DNA from: Dehalococcoidia bacterium
GTDB lineage: Bacteria; Chloroflexota; Dehalococcoidia; Lucifugimonadales; Lucifugimonadaceae
DNA length: 39,035 bases
Direction of reading: 5' to 3'
NCBI GenBank assembly: GCA_030747175.1
Contig: JASLLE010000018.1
Span: 1-39,035, forward strand
In this document: in pieces, positions 33,613 to 39,035 of the stretch
Layout: every line of letters starts with the position of its first letter
How positions within the stretch are numbered: position 1 is the stretch's first letter
The notes under the pieces: model-generated
Database searches by the model: none
What the model was told of the DNA's origin: nothing
Seen by the model: the letters and a program-made list of their open reading frames with translations, nothing else
Made by a program: the position numbers and the translations under genes

Positions 33613-34697
33613 GCCTTTGTCTCCTCTTGGTCCAGCTCTGCCAGCAGTGTTGTACGGCCCGTCTGCTTACTCTCCACGGCGGCCAGGCAGAACGCCAGAA
33701 CCGCCTTCGCCTCGGTGGCGTCCAGGTCCGGCTGCGTCCCGTCCACAATCGCCCTCGTGAACTCCATGCCGCCGTCCCGGAAGCTGGCATCCCAGTCCGT
33801 GTCCAGGTCGCTGAACTGCCGGAGTTCGCCGTCACGGTACAGCGTTACCGGCGGGATGCCGAGCAGATCACCGGAGCAACGATTCACCCAGACGACTCCG
33901 CGGGTGCCGGTAACTTCCACCCACTCGTCGCCGCCGTAATACTTCGTCCGCACCAGTAATTCCGGCGCCCGAACGGTCTCCCACGATCCGAGCCGGTCTC
34001 CTTCGGCAAACCTGAACGTGATCATCTCCTGGGTAGCCGGGACGACGCTGTCACCCTTCGGCGTCGAGAGCGTGTGGACGGATTCGACGTGTCCCATGAG
34101 GTGCGTGGCGATCGACGCCATGTGATATCCATGATCGAGGATCGAAAGATAACCGCCGCTTCGCTCCGTATCGGACCGCCATGCCCGCGCATTCGTCGTC
34201 TGGCTCCATCCCCCGACGCCACGCCCGGATATGTTCTTCATCCGCAGCGACAGTGGATCGCCGATCTCACCCTGGTCGATCAACTTCTTCGCCAGCCGGT
34301 AGGGCTCGTACGACCGGAAGTTCTCGAACACCCGGAACAACCGGTCAGACCCTTCAGCGGCCGCGATGATCTGATCTGCCTCGCCCAGTGACAGGCACAT
34401 GGGCTTCTGGAGCGAAACGTGCTTTCCGGCCGCCAGCGCTTCGAGTGTGACCGGCAGATGCAGGTGGTGGGGGAGGATGATCTCCACGGCATCGATATCA
34501 GGATTCCCGAGCAACTCCCGGTAATCGGCGTACGCAACACCAACACCCCATTCGGCGCCTCGTGCGGCCCGGACATCGGCATCCTGATCCGCTATCGCGT
34601 GCAGCGTTGCATCGCGATTGTCCTCGTACGCCAACGCGTGTAGCGTGGCGATCTGCCCGGCGCCTATGAATCCGACGCGGAGCTGTTCTGACGCCAT
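33609..34697 (-). CDS. Gfo/Idh/MocA-family NAD(P)-dependent oxidoreductase, copy 2
   Basis: Tandem paralogue of the gene at 32542-33612, 362 aa, first gene of the minus-strand pair. It shares GFIGAGQIATLH, ILPHHLHLPVTLEALAAGKH, the QKPM active-site motif and LSILDHGYHMASIATHLMG. GGGAGA lies six bases upstream of its ATG. The two copies show strong identity in the cofactor half and less in the C-terminal substrate half, consistent with divergence after a duplication. The promoter should lie in the 157 bp between it and the divergent membrane-protein gene. Confidence 0.9.
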   Translation of the reverse strand: MASEQLRVGFIGAGQIATLHALAYEDNRDATLHAIADQDADVRAARGAEWGVGVAYADYRELLGNPDIDAVEIILPHHLHLPVTLEALAAGKHVSLQKPMCLSLGEADQIIAAAEGSDRLFRVFENFRSYEPYRLAKKLIDQGEIGDPLSLRMKNISGRGVGGWSQTTNARAWRSDTERSGGYLSILDHGYHMASIATHLMGHVESVHTLSTPKGDSVVPATQEMITFRFAEGDRLGSWETVRAPELLVRTKYYGGDEWVEVTGTRGVVWVNRCSGDLLGIPPVTLYRDGELRQFSDLDTDWDASFRDGGMEFTRAIVDGTQPDLDATEAKAVLAFCLAAVESKQTGRTTLLAELDQEETKA

Positions 34698-34842
34698 TAA
34701 GTTCTCCCAGTTTGGTTCCCGACCGTATGTGCTGGTGAGTGATCGCTCTGGCGTTGCGCCTCGTAAGTAATCTCAAGCGGACCAACTCGTCGATTTCGCC
34801 GCATCCTATGCACTACTCCGCCGAAGTGCCAGCCGTGATCGG

Positions 34843-34855
34843 TATACTGCCCAAA
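34843..34855 (+). promoter_or_regulatory. -10 element placed for a leaderless transcript of the membrane-protein gene
   Basis: TATACT (34843-34848) ends six bases before the ATG at 34855, so transcription would start at or next to the A of the start codon. No ribosome-binding site lies between, which fits a leaderless mRNA. No clear -35 element is visible. Confidence 0.5.
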
Positions 34856-35730
34856 TGTTCAGAACAATTGGCCACACATTCGAACTCATAAAAGTCAGCT
34901 GGGGCGTCCTGATGAAGGACAAGGAGCTGATCTTCTTCCCGATCATGGGCGGAATCGGCGTACTGATCCTCCTCGGCGTGTTCTTCGTAATCGGTAGCGC
35001 AACCGGCACCATCGACCATTTCGAAGAGCCGACGAAGTTCAACGCAACGACCGGACTGGAAGAAAACCAGGTCGTACCGGTGGACATAATCCTGGCGGGC
35101 GCGACCTTCTTCACCGCATACTTCATCGTCATTTTCTTTAACGCCGCTCTCATCTCCGCAGCACAGGAACGCTTGCGTGGTGGCGACCCTAACGTCAGTT
35201 CTGGCCTCTCGCACGCAGCAAAGCACGTCCACACCATCATCGGATGGGCCATCATCGCCGCCGTCGTCGCATTGATCCTGATGTACCTGCGCAGCCGATC
35301 ACGCGGCAGCATGATGGGCTCGATCGGCACAAGTCTGCTCTCGTCCGGCTGGGCGATGATCACCTTCTTCGTAGTACCGATCCTGGTCACGGAAGGCGTC
35401 GGGCCGATTGAAGCTATGAAACGGTCCACCGGGCTGTTCACGGCAACGTGGGGCAGGCAACTGACCTCCAACTTTGGATTTGGCATCATCTACATCGGCG
35501 TGATGCTGATTGCCGGGCTTATTACCGGTATTTTCAGTGCTATATCACCGATAATCGGTGTCCCGATCGGCGTGCTCGTGTTCGCCGTCGGCATCGGTGG
35601 TGTGCAGGCGATGGAGGGCATATTCAAGGCCGCTCTGTACGACTACGCACGTGGCGAGAAGCCGTTGGAGTTCCAGGAAGCCGACCTGCGGATGGCGTAC
35701 TCGCCGAGGCCGGCCGCCGCCGGAGCATAA
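34855..35730 (+). CDS. DUF6159-like multi-pass membrane protein
   Basis: A 291-aa integral membrane protein of unknown function. The N-terminus (TFELIKVSWGVLMKDKELIF) is typical of the DUF6159 family. Hydrophobic segments sit near residues 25-45, 78-100, 125-145, 160-182, 205-230 and 232-250, giving six membrane helices. The loop after helix 2 has NAALISAAQERLRGGDPN, a recurring family feature. The C-terminal end is cytosolic and short (DYARGEKPLEFQEADLRMAY). It is transcribed divergently from the Gfo/Idh pair. It has no operon partner; the amidase gene starts 88 bp downstream and has its own candidate promoter. I assign no function. Confidence 0.82.
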   Translation: MFRTIGHTFELIKVSWGVLMKDKELIFFPIMGGIGVLILLGVFFVIGSATGTIDHFEEPTKFNATTGLEENQVVPVDIILAGATFFTAYFIVIFFNAALISAAQERLRGGDPNVSSGLSHAAKHVHTIIGWAIIAAVVALILMYLRSRSRGSMMGSIGTSLLSSGWAMITFFVVPILVTEGVGPIEAMKRSTGLFTATWGRQLTSNFGFGIIYIGVMLIAGLITGIFSAISPIIGVPIGVLVFAVGIGGVQAMEGIFKAALYDYARGEKPLEFQEADLRMAYSPRPAAAGA

Positions 35731-35779
35731 GCCCCGGAACGGGTCAACTCGAAGTCGGTGCTCCACCGATGCTGCGCGC

Positions 35780-35794
35780 GCGCCATAATGGCGC
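35780..35794. promoter_or_regulatory. CATAATG-centred palindrome upstream of amidase gene
   Basis: GCGCCATAATGGCGC is a perfect palindrome with 7-bp arms around an A and shares its CATAATG core with the palindrome at 3688-3702. It lies 24 bp before the GTG of the amidase gene. CATAAT would serve as a -10 with a start point just before the ribosome-binding site. GCTGCGC (35771-35777) and GCGCAGC (35791-35797) give a wider alternative dyad. Confidence 0.4.
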
Positions 35795-35818
35795 AGCAAA
35801 CCAGTTGAGGAGTGAGCC

Positions 35819-37258
35819 GTGCCTGATACCAACGCACTTGCCTGGACGCCCGCGCACCGATTACGGGAGATGATCGCCACCCGAGAGATCTCACCCGTTG
35901 AGGTCGCGCAGGCGTCGCTGGACCGTATCGACAGGTTCAACGACAAGCTAAACGCTTACCTTGCCGTGATCCCTGAACAGGCGCTTGAGACGGCACGTGC
36001 AGCCGAGCAGGCGGTCATGGACGGCGATGAGCTTGGACCGCTGCACGGCGTGCCGACATCCATCAAGGACCTGGAGCCGATGGCGGGGGTACGTTTCACA
36101 TCCGGCTCACTCATCTATAAAGACCGTATAGCGGACGAAGACTCACTCTCCGTGACGCGTATCAAAGATTCAGGCGCTGTCATCCTCGGCAAGACAAACA
36201 CTTCCGAATACGGGCATATCGGCACTAACGAGAACCGGCTTGGAGATGCCTGTCGGAATCCATGGAATACCGAGCGCACGAGCGGCGCCTCAAGCGGTGG
36301 CGCCGGTTCCTCGGTGGCGGCGGGCATCACACCACTGGCGCAGGGCAGCGACGGCGCAGGCTCGATTCGCATTCCCGCGGGTCTCTGCGGGATTTACGGC
36401 ATCAAGCCGACGCAGGGTCGCGTGCCGCGCTACTCGACCGGGATCGATAGCTGGCACTGGTTCAACTACTCCAACATCGGGCCGATGGCGCGCGACGTAA
36501 CCGACGCGGCCACGCTTCTCCAGATTCTTGCGGGACCGCATCCGGACGCCGAGCACCTGACCATCCAGGAAGACCCGGCGGACTACATTGCTGCCCTGGG
36601 GCGGGGTGTTAAGGGTCTCAAGATCGCGTATTCACCCGACATCGGCGGCGTAGCGGTCGATCCGGAAGTCCGTGAAGTCGTTGGCCGGGCTGCAAAGTCG
36701 TTCGAGGAAATGGGCGCAACCGTCGAAGAACCGGGCTTCAAGATCGACTCCCCGGAAGCGATGTTCGACCTGCTTATGACAATCTGGCGCTGCCGCACAT
36801 ACTCGACCAATGGCCAACTCCTCGAGCAACGGGAGCTCCTGACCGACTACCTCCGGGATGGACTAGAGGGCGGCGAGAAGGTAACCGGAGCGGAACTCTG
36901 GCACGCCTATTCGCGCCTGGAGTTCTACCGGCACTACGTCCGGGAGTTCTTCAAGGACTACGACCTTCTGCTTACGCCAACGCTCGCAACGCCGGCATTC
37001 AAGGTCGGCGAACACCCGGACGTTATCGGCGGCCAGTCGGTCCCCGACAGGCTCTGGGGATTCTCGCCCTTCACCTACCCGTTCAACATGTGCGGAAACC
37101 CGGCTGCGACGGCTCCCGCAGGCTTCTCAAGCGACGGCCTGCCGATCGGGTTGCACATCGTCGGGCGATGGGGGGACGAGGAGACAGTACTGGCGGCGTC
37201 GAAGGCATTCGAGGACGCACGGCCGTGGGCGGGGGTAAAACCGGCCGGGTTCGAGTAA
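35819..37258 (+). CDS. Amidase-signature family hydrolase, copy 1
   Basis: An amide hydrolase of 479 aa using the Ser-cisSer-Lys triad. The triad reads K83 (GVPTSIKDL), S158 (SGASSGGAGSS) and nucleophile S182 (QGSDGAGSIRIPA), spaced as in the family. The signature is followed by GIKPTQGRVPR. GatA-type and broad amidases share this core; it differs from GatA in lacking gatB/gatC neighbours. GTG start, with GAGGAG about six bases upstream. The stop is followed by a 204-bp repeat-rich gap before a second amidase. The substrate is unknown; aliphatic or aryl amides are possible. Confidence 0.92.
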   Translation: MPDTNALAWTPAHRLREMIATREISPVEVAQASLDRIDRFNDKLNAYLAVIPEQALETARAAEQAVMDGDELGPLHGVPTSIKDLEPMAGVRFTSGSLIYKDRIADEDSLSVTRIKDSGAVILGKTNTSEYGHIGTNENRLGDACRNPWNTERTSGASSGGAGSSVAAGITPLAQGSDGAGSIRIPAGLCGIYGIKPTQGRVPRYSTGIDSWHWFNYSNIGPMARDVTDAATLLQILAGPHPDAEHLTIQEDPADYIAALGRGVKGLKIAYSPDIGGVAVDPEVREVVGRAAKSFEEMGATVEEPGFKIDSPEAMFDLLMTIWRCRTYSTNGQLLEQRELLTDYLRDGLEGGEKVTGAELWHAYSRLEFYRHYVREFFKDYDLLLTPTLATPAFKVGEHPDVIGGQSVPDRLWGFSPFTYPFNMCGNPAATAPAGFSSDGLPIGLHIVGRWGDEETVLAASKAFEDARPWAGVKPAGFE

Positions 37259-37261
37259 CCG

Positions 37262-37440
37262 GCACCTCCTCTCCCAGCGGGAGCGGGCTGGGAGCCTGCC
37301 CTTCCGAGGAAGGGTGAGGGAGAAGGTCATTTGACGAGTGGGTTGCTCGGCCCTTCGAGAGCCTCAGGACACTATCGTGACGCAACCCCCTCTCTCAGAG
37401 CGAGGGAGAGTCTTCACTTTTTGACCAGCTAAACCTGCAA
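37262..37440. repeat. Intergenic repeat-rich segment with hairpin and dispersed repeat
   Basis: Between two amidase genes lie several short inverted motifs: CCTCTCCCAGCGGGAGCGGG near 37267-37286, a perfect 7-bp hairpin (37299-37305 with 37308-37314), GCCCTTCGAGAGCCTCAGG (37350-37368), the reverse complement of the unit at 26397-26415, and a CTCTCTC/GAGGGAGAG imperfect hairpin before CTTTTTG. This is a mosaic of extragenic repeats, with no gene. The last hairpin and T run (about 37388-37422) could end the upstream amidase transcript. Confidence 0.65.
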
Positions 37441-37462
37441 GCCAGAGCCGACCGGAGACAGC

Positions 37463-38866
37463 ATGACCGAAGACCTGCACTACAAGACCATCGCGGAACT
37501 CGCGCCGCTTATCCGCGACGGGAAGCTGTCGTCCGTAGAGCTGACCGAGTTGCAACTGGCCCGTATCGATCAGCTCGATGGCCGACTGAAAGCGTACGCC
37601 ACCGTCATGGCAAACAGCGCCCGTGAACAGGCGCGGGCCGCCGACGCCGACATCGCCGCCGGCAACTACCGCGGCCCGCTCCACGGCATCCCGGTAGCCG
37701 TCAAAGACCTGTGTGCCACTGACGGCGTGCGCACGATGGGCGGAAGCGCTGTATTTGCCGAAAACGTCCCGAATTTCGATTCCACCGTTGTCGCCCGGTT
37801 CAACGAGGCCGGAGCAGTCATGCTCGGCAAGCTCAACCTAACTGAAGGAGCGATGGGTGGTTACAACCCGAAGCTGGACATCCCGGAGAATCCGTGGAAA
37901 GAAAGCTACTGGGCCGGCGCCTCCTCTAGCGGCTCGGGAAGTGCCACCGCCGCCGGGCTGGCATACGGCACGCTCGGCAGCGATACCGGGGGTTCGATCC
38001 GCCACCCGGCCGCGGTCTGCGGGACGGTGGGACTCAAGCCGACCTGGGGCCGGGTCAGCCGTTACGGCGTAATGAACCTGGCCGAGTCGCTCGACCACGT
38101 CGGCCCGCTCACGCGATCAGCGGCCGACGCCGGGTTCGTCCTTCAGGCGATCGCCGGTCTCGATCCGAACGATCCAACCTCTCTCCCCCATCCAGTGCCG
38201 GATATGACCGCCACGCTAGGCGCGGGTGCCAGAGGCCTCAAGATCGGCTTCGATGAAACCTACGCCAGCGAAGATATGGAACCGGATTTCGCCGCCGCCG
38301 TCCTGGCAGGTGTGCGGGTAATGGAGGGTCTCGGCGCGGAGATCATGCCGGTGAAGATGCCGGCCCGTTTGCGGGAGTACATGAGCGCGTGGCCCGTGAT
38401 CTGCTCGTCAGAGGCCGCCGCCGCGCACGCCGAAACGTTCCCATCCCGTTCAGAACACTACGGCCCGTTCTTCCGCCAGTGGCTGACCAACGGCGCCTCG
38501 CATACAGCGACCGAACTCGCACAGGCACAACTGCTTCGGGCTGCCTGCGTCGGTGAGCTTCGGTTAGTCATGCGAGGGATCGATCTCCTGGCCGGTCCAT
38601 CCACGGCTCGGGCGGCGTATCCGGTCACCCCGGAAGAGCTGTACGGGCCGCCCCCGCCGGAGCGCGATCCGTGGACTTCGCGTTTTACGGTGCCTTCCGA
38701 CTACGCAGGATTGCCAACCATATCCCTCCCGTGCGGCCTGAACGGTGAGGGACTGCCCCTCAGCCTCCAGTTCGTCGGCCACCACCTGTCCGAGCAACTG
38801 CTCGTGCAGGCCGGACATGCCTTTGAGGTGGCGACCGACTATGACAACCTGCATCCGCCTGTGTAG
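37463..38866 (+). CDS. Amidase-signature family hydrolase, copy 2
   Basis: A second amidase-signature enzyme, 467 aa. The triad is K81 (GIPVAVKDL), S154 (AGASSSGSGSA) and nucleophile S178 (GSDTGGSIRHPA), then GLKPTWGRVSR. The canonical SSSGSG and TGGSIR forms are closer to the family consensus than copy 1. CGGAGA lies six bases before the ATG. The first 20 residues (EDLHYKTIAELAPLIRDG) recur in the gene fragment immediately downstream, so a tandem duplication is very recent or still selected. Confidence 0.92.
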   Translation: MTEDLHYKTIAELAPLIRDGKLSSVELTELQLARIDQLDGRLKAYATVMANSAREQARAADADIAAGNYRGPLHGIPVAVKDLCATDGVRTMGGSAVFAENVPNFDSTVVARFNEAGAVMLGKLNLTEGAMGGYNPKLDIPENPWKESYWAGASSSGSGSATAAGLAYGTLGSDTGGSIRHPAAVCGTVGLKPTWGRVSRYGVMNLAESLDHVGPLTRSAADAGFVLQAIAGLDPNDPTSLPHPVPDMTATLGAGARGLKIGFDETYASEDMEPDFAAAVLAGVRVMEGLGAEIMPVKMPARLREYMSAWPVICSSEAAAAHAETFPSRSEHYGPFFRQWLTNGASHTATELAQAQLLRAACVGELRLVMRGIDLLAGPSTARAAYPVTPEELYGPPPPERDPWTSRFTVPSDYAGLPTISLPCGLNGEGLPLSLQFVGHHLSEQLLVQAGHAFEVATDYDNLHPPV

Positions 38867-38897
38867 CCGCCGAAAACGTCACATCAAGGAGCCACTC

Positions 38898-38996
38898 ATG
38901 GCCGACGATCTTCACTACAGGACAATCACAGAACTCGCTCCGCTGATACGCGAGGGAATGAACCGCCCCGGGAAAGTTGGAGACTCCATTCCTTGA
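38898..38996 (+). pseudogene. Amidase-signature hydrolase, copy 3, N-terminal fragment interrupted by an insertion sequence
   Basis: An ATG with AAGGAG six bases upstream opens a frame that matches the start of the preceding amidase (DDLHYRTITELAPLIREG against EDLHYKTIAELAPLIRDG). After 20 codons and one base the similarity ends at 38958/38959, where an IS left end begins. The chimeric frame then reads into the IS and stops at 38994-38996. Only the first 61 bases are amidase DNA. The rest of the gene, with its catalytic residues, may resume past the element, beyond this window. Confidence 0.85.
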
Positions 38997-39035
38997 GAGG
39001 ATGGAGCGATGACAAGACGAAGCAAGTACTCCCCG
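38959..39035 (+). mobile_element. IS3-type insertion sequence, left end (runs off the window)
   Basis: The sequence changes abruptly from amidase coding to a terminal-repeat-like start, TGAACCGCCCCGGG, then a short leader with GAGAGGATGGAG, and an ORF starting MTRRSKYSP. TGAACCGCCCC-type ends and MTRR-KY(S/T)P starts are typical of IS3-family elements and their OrfA. The TG start fits the family's TG...CA ends. The right end and target duplication lie outside. Confidence 0.72.
39009..39035 (+). CDS. IS3-family transposase OrfA, first nine codons
   Basis: The ATG at 39009 follows GGATGGAG and encodes MTRRSKYSP before the window ends. This matches the usual beginning of IS3-family OrfA proteins, helix-turn-helix proteins that bind the element's ends and are joined to OrfB by -1 frameshifting. 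The call rests on nine codons and the adjoining terminal-repeat-like sequence. Confidence 0.6.

Noticed and set aside
1-39035. CRISPR array, prophage or integrative element
   Set aside because: No regular direct repeats with spacers, and no integrase, capsid or conjugation genes; the only mobile DNA is the IS end at 38959-39035.

Overview
The window is GC-rich, densely coded DNA from a free-living bacterium that respires. I see no tRNA, rRNA, CRISPR array, plasmid or phage backbone. Three traits together suggest Chloroflexota, perhaps the SAR202/Dehalococcoidia side: an 11-gene complex I operon (nuoABCDHIJKLMN) without nuoEFG, frequent TTG/GTG starts, and tandem sets of paralogous catabolic enzymes (CaiB/BaiF CoA-transferases, amidohydrolases, Gfo/Idh oxidoreductases, amidases, plus one enolase-superfamily enzyme and one molybdenum hydroxylase). 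The taxon is an inference from gene content, not a marker-gene result.

Layout. 1-3.5 kb: the C-terminal part of a sensor histidine kinase, convergent with two tandem minus-strand metal-dependent amidohydrolases. 3.5-7.6 kb: a divergent intergenic region, then a three-gene xanthine dehydrogenase-family molybdenum hydroxylase operon (FAD, 2Fe-2S and Mo subunits) closed by a strong intrinsic terminator. 7.6-9.8 kb: a MoaD/ThiS-like sulfur-carrier gene, then a pterin/folate cluster (folE, a pteridine-reductase-like SDR, folB). 9.8-13.6 kb: an enolase-superfamily dehydratase/racemase, a GNAT acetyltransferase, a minus-strand dCMP deaminase and an orphan trpB. 13.7-24.0 kb: the complex I operon, with many start/stop overlaps. 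24.0-26.4 kb: a universal stress protein gene broken by a frameshift and an SMP-30/gluconolactonase-like enzyme. 26.4-31.8 kb: four tandem class III (CaiB/BaiF) CoA-transferases. 31.8-34.7 kb, minus strand: an HNH nuclease gene split by one in-frame stop, and two overlapping Gfo/Idh/MocA oxidoreductases. 34.8-35.7 kb: a DUF6159-like membrane protein. 35.8-39.0 kb: two amidase-signature enzymes and the first 20 codons of a third, cut by the left end of an IS3-type insertion sequence that runs off the window.

How the genes may work together. The respiratory operon would take electrons from a non-NADH donor or from a dehydrogenase module encoded elsewhere. Around it lie enzymes that hydroxylate heterocycles or aldehydes (Mo hydroxylase), open cyclic amides or lactones (amidohydrolases, SMP-30), cleave amides (amidases), dehydrate or epimerise hydroxy acids (enolase family, Gfo/Idh) and activate acids as CoA thioesters (CoA-transferases). 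This looks like a broad organic-matter degradation region expanded by local gene duplication. The shared substrates are unknown. The least ordinary items are the four-gene CoA-transferase array, the SRA-like/HNH nuclease gene with a single stop, the IS-cut third amidase, two palindromes with the same CATAATG centre, and a GAGAGCCTC-type dispersed repeat.
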